From: CAZDIO01 sp964505555
GTDB lineage: Bacteria; Bdellovibrionota_C; UBA2361; SZUA-149; CAZDIO01
DNA: 44,909 nt
Assembly: GCA_964505555.1 (NCBI GenBank)
Contig: CAZDIO010000073.1
Span: forward strand, 1 to 44,909
Direction of reading: 5' to 3'
Below are positions 1-7,672 of the stretch, one piece after another (the first letter of the stretch is position 1; every line of letters begins with the position of its first letter). Position numbers and translations under genes: made by a program. The notes beneath the pieces are model-generated. The model saw nothing but the letters and a program-made list of their open reading frames with translations. It was not told where the DNA came from and did no database searches.

Positions 1-2004
1 TACGATCTCTGAAGGAGACGCTGTCCCGGAAATAACCATCTCAATCGGAAAATCACTCCCCCCAGGAAGTGGCGATGGCGAGGTAACAATTGCGCGAATT
101 CCTGGAATTGAAGCCATCTTCCCCCAAGCCTCCGGCTCCATCTCCTGCACTGTTCTTGTTCGTTCACTCCACGGTTTAGTGATCATGCCTGAAAAACCAA
201 ATGTTGGTTGGGTCAGCTCAAAGGTTTTTTCATACTCTGGAAAACTTTTGTATTTAGCGTTTACTTCACTTGCGTAGACCAAAGTTTGATCGAGAGAAGA
301 GTTTGGGGAGGCCTGGATAATTGAAAACAACACTCCTTGATCCTCTCGTGGCGCAAGTTCCTTTGTCGAAAAGAGGTAAAAAGGGAAGATACAGATGATA
401 ATCATAATCGTCGCCGTAACGACAGAAGGTCGATACTGTAGCGTTCGAGTCAGTCCTCGTTCATAAGCATGCCGCAACCGCTCAAACACACGGTCCACTG
501 TTTTCTTTAGTTTTGTTTGCTCATCTTTTTCTCGGACAAGCTTTGAGGCCATCATCGGAGAAAGAGTCAGTGCGACGACTCCCGAAATAAGCACTGCTCC
601 AGCAAGAGTAAATGCAAACTCTCGAAACAATGTGCCGGTAAGTCCGCCTTGAATCCCGATCGGAGCATACACCGTCGCTAAAGTAATCGTCATCGCAATC
701 GTTGGCCCAACAAGTTCCCTCGCCGCAGTTATTGCTGCATTAAACTTATCCATACCTTCTTCAACGTGCCGTTCCACGTTTTCAAGCATTACAATCGCAT
801 CATCAACTACCAATCCAACCGCCAAAACAATTGCCAATAAGGTAAGGAGATTTAACGTAAAGCCAAACGCATACATCATCGCGGCAGCTCCAATGAGCGA
901 AAGCGGAATAGCAACCACAGGAACTAAAACAGATCGCAAAGAACCAAGAAAAAGAAAGATAACGATAATTACAATAACGATTGTTTCGCTGAGCGTCTTT
1001 ATTACTTCATTAAGCGCGTCTTGAATGTACGCTGTCCCATCATATGGGATACCCGCTTTCATTCCACTGGGAAGTCGTTGTTGAATGGCAGGGATCGTAT
1101 CGCGAACTACCTGAATCACATCAAGAGAGTTTGCATTTGGAAGTACCCAGATACCCATAAAGGTAGCAGTCTCTCCATTAAACTTCACATCCTCATCGTA
1201 GCTTTCAGCACCAAGCACAACATCTGCGATATCAGCGAGATGAATAAGGGTATTTCCTTCTCGACGAACTACGAGATTTTCAAACTCTTCCTTTGTCTGC
1301 AAATCTGTATTGGCAATAAGATTTACCGTAACGAGGTTGCCTTTAGTGCTTCCCACCGCAGAAAGAAAGTTATTTGCAGCAAGCGCACTCTGCACATCGG
1401 CAGGACTGATATCGAGTGCCGCCATCCGATCGGGTTTGAGCCAAATACGCATCGCAAAAGTTCGTGCACCGAGAATATCCGCTCGCTGCACACCTGCAAT
1501 TGAGGAAAGTTGGGGTTGAACCACTCGAGTGAGATAATCCGTGATCTGGTTTTGATCTAACTCTTCGGAATAAAAACTCAGATACATTGAGGCAAAGCGG
1601 TTATCACTTGTCTCAACATTGATAACTGGTGATTCCGCTTCGGGAGGGAGGTCATTTCGAACTTGCGCTACTTTCGATTGAATCTGGGTCAGTGCATCAT
1701 TGGTGTCATAGTTAAGACGAAGATGTGCTGTAATCGTGCTCATCCCTTGAGCGCTAGAAGATTCAAGATAATCGATTCCATCTGCACTGGCGATCACTCG
1801 TTCAATCGGAGTGGTCACAAATCCCCGAACAAGATCAGGACTCGCGCCGACATAAGCTGTCTTTACCGTTACCACCGCGAGATCACTACGTGGAAACTGC
1901 CGAACATTGAGTTTTACAATCGCTTGATATCCCGCAAGAAGTATCAACAGGTTAAAACAGATCGCTAAAACAGGGCGCTTAATGAATATATCTGTAAAAC
2001 GCAT
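1..2004 (-). CDS. RND efflux pump inner-membrane transporter, HAE1 family (partial, C-terminus outside window)
   Basis: The reading frame is open from an ATG at 2004 to the left edge (668 codons, no stop), so about the last third of a roughly 1,030-residue pump is missing. It starts with MRFTDIFIKRPVLA, the usual RND N-terminus with TM1. The periplasmic porter region follows, then TM segments with the proton-relay stretch GLVVDDAIVMLENVERH, where the paired Asp residues lie in TM4. By family knowledge this is a trimeric proton-driven exporter of hydrophobic or amphiphilic compounds that works with a membrane fusion protein and an outer-membrane channel. The fusion protein gene ends 3 bp upstream, so the two are surely co-transcribed, with a TetR regulator at the operon head. 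No TolC-type gene is visible. Substrate cannot be inferred. Confidence 0.93.
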   Translation of the reverse strand, partial: MRFTDIFIKRPVLAICFNLLILLAGYQAIVKLNVRQFPRSDLAVVTVKTAYVGASPDLVRGFVTTPIERVIASADGIDYLESSSAQGMSTITAHLRLNYDTNDALTQIQSKVAQVRNDLPPEAESPVINVETSDNRFASMYLSFYSEELDQNQITDYLTRVVQPQLSSIAGVQRADILGARTFAMRIWLKPDRMAALDISPADVQSALAANNFLSAVGSTKGNLVTVNLIANTDLQTKEEFENLVVRREGNTLIHLADIADVVLGAESYDEDVKFNGETATFMGIWVLPNANSLDVIQVVRDTIPAIQQRLPSGMKAGIPYDGTAYIQDALNEVIKTLSETIVIVIIVIFLFLGSLRSVLVPVVAIPLSLIGAAAMMYAFGFTLNLLTLLAIVLAVGLVVDDAIVMLENVERHVEEGMDKFNAAITAARELVGPTIAMTITLATVYAPIGIQGGLTGTLFREFAFTLAGAVLISGVVALTLSPMMASKLVREKDEQTKLKKTVDRVFERLRHAYERGLTRTLQYRPSVVTATIMIIICIFPFYLFSTKELAPREDQGVLFSIIQASPNSSLDQTLVYASEVNAKYKSFPEYEKTFELTQPTFGFSGMITKPWSERTRTVQEMEPEAWGKMASIPGIRAIVTSPSPLPGGSDFPIEMVISGTASPSEIV

Positions 2005-2007
2005 ATA

Positions 2008-3129
2008 CTAACTATCAAACGGTTGATTTGTTGGCTTTGGTTGCAAGGAATTGTTTACAATGACAGCAGCGCCCGGACGGAGTTTGAATGCCCCAGAGGA
2101 TACTACTTCTTCTCCTTCTTTAATTCCAGAAAGAAGCACTACTTTGTCACCTTTCTTTCGACCAAGCTTCACCACTTGCTGTCTTACCCCAAGATACTCT
2201 GCTCCTTGTGGATTCTTCATTTTCTCAATTACATACACAGTATCTCCATAAGGAGCGTAGTTAACGCTTGATGAGGGAACGGCGATAACTTTGTCTTCTT
2301 TTGAAAGCACCACAATAACTTCAGCAAACATACCAGAGCGAAGCTTTTCGTCAGGATTATTCAGTGTGCCCTGAATTTCAATATTTCTTGTATTGGCATC
2401 AATCTGTGGATTTATTGCCGTAAGCTTTCCTTCAAAGATCTCTCCTGCATACGCATCCACAACGACATGAATTTTTTGGCCGATCTCAATTTCACTGACC
2501 GCTTGTTGAGGAAGTGAGAAATCAACGTAAAGCAAACTGAGTGAATAGACCGGCACCACGGGAGTTCCCGCCGTAAGATACTGCCCTACATTGACCTGCT
2601 TAATTCCCGCACGTCCTGAAAAGGGTGCAATAATTTTCTTTCGTGCGATATTTGCCTTCAAGGAATCAACCGCCGCAGTTGCTTCACGTAAACGTGCTTC
2701 GGCACTATCAAGCTCTGCTTGTGCCATTACCTTTGTTGAGCGAAGTTTTTGGGCGCGATCAAAAGCGATCTTCATATGATCCAAAACGGCGATCGCTCCT
2801 TTTAAGTTCGCTTCTTCCTCACTCGTATCCAGTTTTACTAAAACCTGCCCCCCCTCAACACGCTCCCCTGATTCAAAAAGAATCTCTGTAACCTCACCTG
2901 CTTCTTCAGCACTTAACATTACCCCTTGTGCCGATTTGAGCGAACCGATCGCTTGAAACTCTCGTGGCCAGGTTTCAGAGCTCGCAATGATTGATGTTAC
3001 AGCCTCTGGTGGTGGCGAGAAACTCTGCTGCTGTGCAATGGCTTTGGAGATCTGCGCATACTTAATGAGCGCTAAGATAAGAATAGCTCCGCCCACGACC
3101 CCTATGGTTATGAGAATCTGTTTTCGCAT
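2008..3129 (-). CDS. RND efflux membrane fusion protein (HlyD/AcrA family periplasmic adaptor)
   Basis: Adaptor of about 373 residues linking the RND pump to an outer-membrane channel. The start chosen is the ATG at 3129 (MRKQILIT), preceded by an AGGAAG-like ribosome-binding site. The frame continues upstream to 3249, but that would overlap the tetR gene and put charged residues before the membrane anchor. Visible parts are an N-terminal TM anchor (about residues 5-22, no lipobox), a first lipoyl half (SAEEAGEVTEILFESGERV), a short alpha-helical hairpin (about 95-150), a second lipoyl half (APFSGRAGIKQVNVGQYL), a beta-barrel (FSLPQQAVSEI, then the RSGMFAEV turn) and a membrane-proximal domain. 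The architecture matches the MexH/VexE-like subgroup. It lies 7 bp downstream of tetR and 3 bp upstream of the pump. Confidence 0.93.
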   Translation of the reverse strand: MRKQILITIGVVGGAILILALIKYAQISKAIAQQQSFSPPPEAVTSIIASSETWPREFQAIGSLKSAQGVMLSAEEAGEVTEILFESGERVEGGQVLVKLDTSEEEANLKGAIAVLDHMKIAFDRAQKLRSTKVMAQAELDSAEARLREATAAVDSLKANIARKKIIAPFSGRAGIKQVNVGQYLTAGTPVVPVYSLSLLYVDFSLPQQAVSEIEIGQKIHVVVDAYAGEIFEGKLTAINPQIDANTRNIEIQGTLNNPDEKLRSGMFAEVIVVLSKEDKVIAVPSSSVNYAPYGDTVYVIEKMKNPQGAEYLGVRQQVVKLGRKKGDKVVLLSGIKEGEEVVSSGAFKLRPGAAVIVNNSLQPKPTNQPFDS

Positions 3130-3136
3130 CTTCTTC

Positions 3137-3850
3137 CTACTTGATTTTTTCTTTTCGTAATTGCGGCTGAATTGTCTTGAGAACTTCACTAACAAACGCC
3201 TGATCACACTGAAGTCCTTGGAGAGAAAATCGAATAATATGCTCTGCAATCTTCAGAAAAGATTGTTGGTTACTAAAATTACAATCACGAAGCCGCTCTA
3301 CAAACGGACGGTGCGTCAAGTAAAACGCACATTGCCCCACGATACTCTGTGCACAATGCCCAAGCTCTTCTGGGGTTGCTTTTGGAGCGAGGTGTTTTAA
3401 AATTTCAATTAACGTATCATCAACTGGTTTTATAAAATCTTTCACTACAGAAGAGGTAAGTGCCTCATAGAGCTCTTTATCGGTGGAGGTATTAGAGAAG
3501 ATCTCTCGAAACATCATCCGGCACGGTTGGGGCCCCTCACAAAGAATGAGATACTGAAGAAAGGAAACAATGAATTCGCCAAGCTTAATGCCAGCATCTT
3601 TTTTTGAATGAATTGCTCCTTGAAGTTTAAAACGAAGTTCTGGATAGCTCCCTCCCTCCATCAATCCATGAAGGGTTTCCATAAAGAGCTTTGCTTTCGA
3701 TCCAAAGTGGTATTGAATCCCCCCTAAATTTACCCCTGCCGCCTCAGCAAGTTCCCTTGTTCCGACAGCTTCATACCCTTTTTCAATAAAGAGCCTCTTT
3801 GCCGCTTCAAGGAGTGCTTCTTTTGAGTTTTTTGATTCGTGCTGGGCCAT
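3137..3850 (-). CDS. TetR/AcrR family transcriptional regulator (CecR/DUF1956-like)
   Basis: 237-residue regulator. The N-terminal tetracycline-repressor helix-turn-helix spans about residues 10-56, with the recognition region TRELAEAAGVNLGGIQYHFGS, a textbook TetR signature. The C-terminal ligand domain has a CRMMFREIF stretch resembling the CecR (DUF1956) group, which often controls efflux genes. It is the first gene of the operon with the fusion protein and RND pump, so autoregulation of the whole operon is the simplest model; an inverted repeat overlaps the predicted -35 box upstream. The inducing ligand is unknown. The start is ATG at 3850, with an AGG element about 8 nt upstream. Confidence 0.92.
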   Translation of the reverse strand: MAQHESKNSKEALLEAAKRLFIEKGYEAVGTRELAEAAGVNLGGIQYHFGSKAKLFMETLHGLMEGGSYPELRFKLQGAIHSKKDAGIKLGEFIVSFLQYLILCEGPQPCRMMFREIFSNTSTDKELYEALTSSVVKDFIKPVDDTLIEILKHLAPKATPEELGHCAQSIVGQCAFYLTHRPFVERLRDCNFSNQQSFLKIAEHIIRFSLQGLQCDQAFVSEVLKTIQPQLRKEKIK

Positions 3851-3881
3851 GAAACTACCTGTTTACAAGCTATAACAAAGG

Positions 3882-3926
3882 AGTTTAGCTCGGATAAACG
3901 ATTAAGTCAATCGACTGAATGATTGA
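3882..3926 (-). promoter_or_regulatory. Predicted promoter and TetR operator for the efflux operon
   Basis: On the minus strand a TTGACT box (3910-3905), a 17-nt spacer and TAAACT (3887-3882) form a plausible sigma70 promoter about 30 nt before the tetR start. An inverted repeat, TCAATC-N8-GATTGA (3907-3926), overlaps the -35 box, which is where a TetR-type repressor would block polymerase. The boxes and repeat are seen directly; the roles are inferred. Confidence 0.4.
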
Positions 3927-4019
3927 GGACTGTAGATTATAGGTATTAAATTAAGAACCGATCTTAGCAAATGTCCTCCCTGTGAAAGCAGATAACAACA
4001 AAAGGATCGGAGCCCTAAC

Positions 4020-4769
4020 TTATCCCAAGTATTCACTAATTAATTTTACACCCGTAAGCACTGCCATCACTAAGTAGATCCATTTGATGAATTTGCTCCC
4101 TTTTGAGATCGCCGTATGAGCTCCTAAATATCCTCCAACGATATTGGCGATCATCATCGGAATGCCGATGTCGAAGCGAACATTTCCTCGCGTTAGAAAA
4201 TAAAGCAAGGGAACTATATTGCTTGTCCAATTAAGTACTTTTGTATTTGCCGTAGCCCGAAGAAAATCACACCCCAAAGCTTTGATAAAAAAGAATGTCA
4301 AAAAAATCCCCGTGCCTGGTCCAAAAAAGCCATCATAGAATCCAAGTCCAAAGGCCGCTCCTTGCGTAAGAAAGCGAGCTCGTGTTGAAAAACCTTGATA
4401 TAAATGATCCATTCCAATGGCGGGCCTAAAGTAGCAGTACATGGCAACAAGGATCACCAGAATTGACACGCACGGCTTTAAAAGATCATTTGGAAGTGCA
4501 GAAACACTTGCCGCACCGATCATCGCACCAACGATAGTAAAAGGCAGTGCTGAACGAACGACTTCTTTTTGCGCCATCCCTTTCTTTACAAAGGTAAAAG
4601 CTGCGACCGTAGTTCCTGAAGTTGATACAAGCTTATTGGTTCCAACAATCTCAGAAACTGGGAGTCCAAGAAATAAAAAGACGGGGAAGGTAATTACCCC
4701 ACCGCCACCAGCCACCGCATCAACAAAACCAGCTATCAATGCAGCAAGCGAAAGTAAAAGTATCTCCAC
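4020..4769 (-). CDS. TSUP family transporter (TauE/SafE, YfcA-like)
   Basis: 249-residue polytopic inner-membrane protein starting with GTG at 4769. The N-terminal hydrophobic segment runs into AGFVDAVAGGGGVITFPV, and GTNKLVSTSGTTVAAF follows; the glycine-rich GGGG and GTNK stretches are hallmarks of the sulfite exporter TauE/SafE family. The second half repeats the pattern (GFYDGFFGPGTGIFLTFFF, ATANTKVLNWTSN), as expected for the internal two-fold repeat of about 7-8 TM helices. Characterised members move sulfur-containing or carboxylated anions such as sulfite, sulfoacetate or taurine-derived compounds. No sulfur-metabolism gene is adjacent, so the substrate is open. It lies 26 bp downstream of the glycosyltransferase gene on the same strand. 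The ribosome-binding site before the GTG is weak. Confidence 0.88.
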   Translation of the reverse strand: MEILLLSLAALIAGFVDAVAGGGGVITFPVFLFLGLPVSEIVGTNKLVSTSGTTVAAFTFVKKGMAQKEVVRSALPFTIVGAMIGAASVSALPNDLLKPCVSILVILVAMYCYFRPAIGMDHLYQGFSTRARFLTQGAAFGLGFYDGFFGPGTGIFLTFFFIKALGCDFLRATANTKVLNWTSNIVPLLYFLTRGNVRFDIGIPMMIANIVGGYLGAHTAISKGSKFIKWIYLVMAVLTGVKLISEYLG

Positions 4770-4795
4770 AGGTGCTCTTCTGAAAAAACAATAAA

Positions 4796-6373
4796 CTAAT
4801 ATTTTATCGAAACGTCTTGCGGTGAAGGCTTAAATCGCCTTCCAATAAAGAAGTAAAAACTTTTTATTACTTCACCAGCATATTTTACTTGATATGGTTC
4901 CCCGAAAGGTTTTATCTCCACAAACTCGCGGTAAATCTCCGGTGGTACCTCTTCGTTTTGAAAAATAAGCAAGGCGTCCTTTCCGATATTTTCTTCCCAC
5001 CCACCCCACAGGTCATACTGGTTCATTCGTCGATCGGCAAGCCGTGCACAATACACAAATGGGTGCGTAGACATATAGAAAGAAAGAAGCGATGAGATAC
5101 CGTAATAGTCAGCAACAAGAAACATCTTCTCTGATGATTTTCCCTGGGCAACAACAAGCCGCTTATCCGTTTCAAAAGCAAGATCGTTCCATCCCACAAG
5201 TTTTTTTGTAGGTAAGATATGCATGGGAAGCCCTAAGGGAACTCCAAAAATCGGGAAAAATGCCCCAAAAGAAATAACAAAGTTGATGAAGAATCCAGGA
5301 AGTGCCCACTTCATTACTCGCTCTTTTGAAAAGATTCCTTTTTCAAAACAGTACGCCACTAAAATAACCCCACCTACATACAAAGGCATTGGCCAGTTTG
5401 CATAAACTCGCTTTGTGCATGAGACAAGAAAACAAATTATCCCAAGCGGCACTCCAGTAAAAAACATTAACCCAGAGATGCCGTCTCCCGCTTTGATATA
5501 TCTTCTTGCAACTCCATACGCACAAAAAATCCCTACGAAAAAAATCGGGCCGATTAACCCTAGTTGCCCAGAGATTAATTCAAACGCATAGCGCACATTG
5601 AAAATATTACTTTTCTCATTTAGCAAATGACTGGCGTTGTGCCGGAAACTCACCCATCCATGTTGCGCGTTCCACCAAAGCACCAATGCCACAGAGGAAA
5701 GAAACAACATCCCTCCGAAAAGAAACCCAACACTCTTTAGGTGTGAACGAAATGATGGATGAAAAACAAGAAAGAGAAATACCCCAGGATAAAATAAGAT
5801 CGCCGTATATTTACTCAAAAACGCAAAACCCGAGCATACCCCAACAATTACCCACCATCGCGGGGCATTCCGTTTTATAGCGAGCACAGAGAAAAACAGT
5901 GCGATAAGCCAGAACATCAACAGTGGAGGATCGGTCGTAATCACAACTCCAAGCACCGAAAAATAAAGCATCGACTGTAATCCAACAAACGTCAGAAATG
6001 AAACTCCCGCAGGGAGGAGCAGGCGCAGAAGATAATAGAGTACGATCGAAAATACCCCCCAACATAAAAAAGCAGGAAGGCGAACCGCAAAGGGAGTGTC
6101 TCCCAATATCTCCGTGCTTGCTGCGATGAGCAGCGAGACAACTGGCCCCTTGCTGTAATAATTATAATCAAGTTTTTTTGACCACATCCAGTAGTGTGCT
6201 TCGTCGGCAGCAAGATCAAGTGGAGAAAAAAGAATTACGGCAAGTTTTATGACGGCAAGAAAGGTAAAAACCCCTAGAAAATATCGATCAGCACTTGATG
6301 GAGCAATGCTAAGGAATCGTTGAAGATGAGATGGTTTTCTATGCCTATCGAAAGAGGGGTTTTGGATGGTCAC
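4796..6373 (-). CDS. GT39-family membrane glycosyltransferase (PMT_2/ArnT-like)
   Basis: 525-residue polytopic protein with about a dozen hydrophobic segments. The first periplasmic loop carries the GT-C catalytic motif in PLDLAADEAHYWMWS (Asp57-Glu58), followed by LDYNYYSKGPVVS, the arrangement seen in dolichyl-phosphate-mannose:protein mannosyltransferases and ArnT-like enzymes. These use a polyprenyl-phosphate sugar donor at the periplasmic face and modify lipid A, other envelope lipids or proteins. The C-terminal 150 residues form a soluble domain. The start codon is GTG at 6373 and overlaps the stop of the OmpA-like gene as GTGA, indicating translational coupling. The acceptor cannot be deduced, and no lipid A modification genes flank it. 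Confidence 0.85.
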   Translation of the reverse strand: MTIQNPSFDRHRKPSHLQRFLSIAPSSADRYFLGVFTFLAVIKLAVILFSPLDLAADEAHYWMWSKKLDYNYYSKGPVVSLLIAASTEILGDTPFAVRLPAFLCWGVFSIVLYYLLRLLLPAGVSFLTFVGLQSMLYFSVLGVVITTDPPLLMFWLIALFFSVLAIKRNAPRWWVIVGVCSGFAFLSKYTAILFYPGVFLFLVFHPSFRSHLKSVGFLFGGMLFLSSVALVLWWNAQHGWVSFRHNASHLLNEKSNIFNVRYAFELISGQLGLIGPIFFVGIFCAYGVARRYIKAGDGISGLMFFTGVPLGIICFLVSCTKRVYANWPMPLYVGGVILVAYCFEKGIFSKERVMKWALPGFFINFVISFGAFFPIFGVPLGLPMHILPTKKLVGWNDLAFETDKRLVVAQGKSSEKMFLVADYYGISSLLSFYMSTHPFVYCARLADRRMNQYDLWGGWEENIGKDALLIFQNEEVPPEIYREFVEIKPFGEPYQVKYAGEVIKSFYFFIGRRFKPSPQDVSIKY

Positions 6374-7074
6374 TTCTTAATTACTATTTCCACCCGACGA
6401 TTGAGCTGTCTCCCTGATTCGGTCTCATTACTTGCTAGCGGGCGCTCTGCACCGTGAGAAAAAAGTGTGATCTGATCCATCGAGACGCCATTACTTGCTA
6501 AAAATGTTGCCACCGTGCGCGCTCGTGCCTCGCTCAATTCCTTATTTTTCTCAATATCAGAGCTACTGTCTGTATGTCCATGAAGCTCGATACCTCCAAT
6601 ATATGGATTTTTTTGAATCAGCCCTGCCAAACGCTCAAGCTGCACAACACTTCCGGAGCGAAGCGATGCACGACCACTATCAAAAAAGATCTGCGCTGGG
6701 GCTGAGGTCATACTTAGTTTTTGATCTCGATTGTCAAGCCGCTCATGAAGCATCGCAAGCCCTCGTTGATTGGAGGCAACCTGAAGATGAAGTGCGTCTA
6801 TTTCACGTTGTTGTTCAATCTCAGTTTGTTCGGCAACATCATATCCAAGCCCAGTCATCAATCCCGCGGCAGCACCAAAACCAGAACCAATCGCTGCCCC
6901 CGGACCGGTATGATCTAACTGATTGCCAATTACAGCACCCGCCCCAGCGCCCCAACCAGCACCAAGAACGGCACCCGCCAACGTCTTATCTGGACCACTC
7001 ACCGGGTGACAACCTGAAAGGAGTAGCAAAGAGAGCGCTACATAGAGGAAAGAGGTTCTCATCATCGAATCCAT
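6370..7074 (-). CDS. OmpA-family peptidoglycan-associated lipoprotein with glycine-zipper segment
   Basis: About 234 residues. A lipoprotein signal peptide ends in the lipobox LSGC (Cys22), so the mature protein should be lipid-anchored, probably in the outer membrane. Next comes a Gly/Ala-rich zipper (about 31-75, AGAVLGAGWGAGAGAVIGN and a second copy), a type seen in YiaD/Pal-like proteins. A short coiled region (about 80-115) leads to an OmpA C-terminal domain (about 125-234) with IFFDSGRASL, ELHGHTDSSS and the NRRVEIVIKK ending, which binds peptidoglycan. Methionines at positions 4 and 5 are alternative starts. It is coupled by a GTGA overlap to the glycosyltransferase and probably stabilises the outer membrane-wall link. 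Confidence 0.9.
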   Translation of the reverse strand: MDSMMRTSFLYVALSLLLLSGCHPVSGPDKTLAGAVLGAGWGAGAGAVIGNQLDHTGPGAAIGSGFGAAAGLMTGLGYDVAEQTEIEQQREIDALHLQVASNQRGLAMLHERLDNRDQKLSMTSAPAQIFFDSGRASLRSGSVVQLERLAGLIQKNPYIGGIELHGHTDSSSDIEKNKELSEARARTVATFLASNGVSMDQITLFSHGAERPLASNETESGRQLNRRVEIVIKK

Positions 7075-7297
7075 TTTCTAAATTCTTGCCTAGTTAAATC
7101 TCTCTGTAATTTGATGCGTAGGATCGCTCTGCATCGCATTATTATTTAGGGAGAGACAATAGGCAACCAAAGATAATAGGAGAGATACTTTAAGGCAAAA
7201 GAAGTTGATATCGGCATTGAGGAGGGGGGATTTATTCTCAAACCTCCATTATTCACCTAGACTAAGATCCTCCAAAGTTTCTGGAAATCTTGATACA

Positions 7298-7463
7298 AGA
7301 CTTAGAGCGTCTAACAAAATGAAAACACCTGTCGTTGCGAGCCGGGAGGCCCGGCCGCCGGGCGAAGCGAAGCAATCTCATGCTATTTACAAGGGTTCGA
7401 GATTGCTTCGCTTCGCTCGCAACGACAGGAATAAAACGTCATTTTGTTAGAGGCTCTTAGACT
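7298..7463. repeat. Family 1 REP-like nested palindrome (copy 1)
   Basis: An inner 102-bp element, 7328-7429, starts CCTGTCGTTGCGAG and ends with its complement. Its two internal arms carry the GCGAAGCGAAGCAATCT motif, and an asymmetric GC-rich block (GGGAGGCCCGGCCGCC) lies on the left. Outer arms (7298-7320 and 7441-7463, reading about AGAGCCTCTAACAAAAT) extend the palindrome. The inner part is the reverse orientation of the copies at 24711 and 35385. Repeats of this general look are common in environmental bacterial genomes; no transposase is nearby. The 7075-7297 stretch to the left holds nothing else I recognise. Confidence 0.85.
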
Positions 7464-7467
7464 CCCA

Positions 7468-7627
7468 CTTCTACTTCTACTAAACTTCGCCTTGCACTTG
7501 CACTACGCATTTGAATTCAATCTAACCTAGTGAATCGCTCTTCTGTGCCAGAGCAAATGAGAGAGGTCAGGTTGGGGAATTTTTAGAGCAAGTGCAAGTG
7601 CAAGGCGAAGTTTAGTAGAAGTAGAAG
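7468..7627. repeat. Family 2 hexamer-built long hairpin (copy A)
   Basis: A perfect 37-bp inverted repeat: left arm 7468-7504, right arm 7591-7627, with an 86-bp interior. The arms read as strings of six-base units (AAGTGC, AAGGCG, AAGTTT, AGTAGA). The right arm is preceded by TTTTTAGAGC, a feature shared by all four copies (also 11587, 18551 and 43623). It directly abuts the outer arm of the family 1 element, and copy D sits next to a family 1 arm in the same way. It lies between lnt and the OmpA-like gene. Confidence 0.9.
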
Positions 7628-7672
7628 GAGGAGCTTAAGGAGAAGTTTAAGAACCTCTAACTCAAATATAAT

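Noticed and set aside
6495..7097. 200-codon plus-strand frame opposite the OmpA-like gene
   Set aside because: It overlaps a gene with clear lipobox and OmpA motifs and shows no domain of its own.
7205..7450. An 81-codon frame across the family 1 repeat
   Set aside because: It translates the repeat itself, including the asymmetric GC-rich block; no ribosome-binding site.
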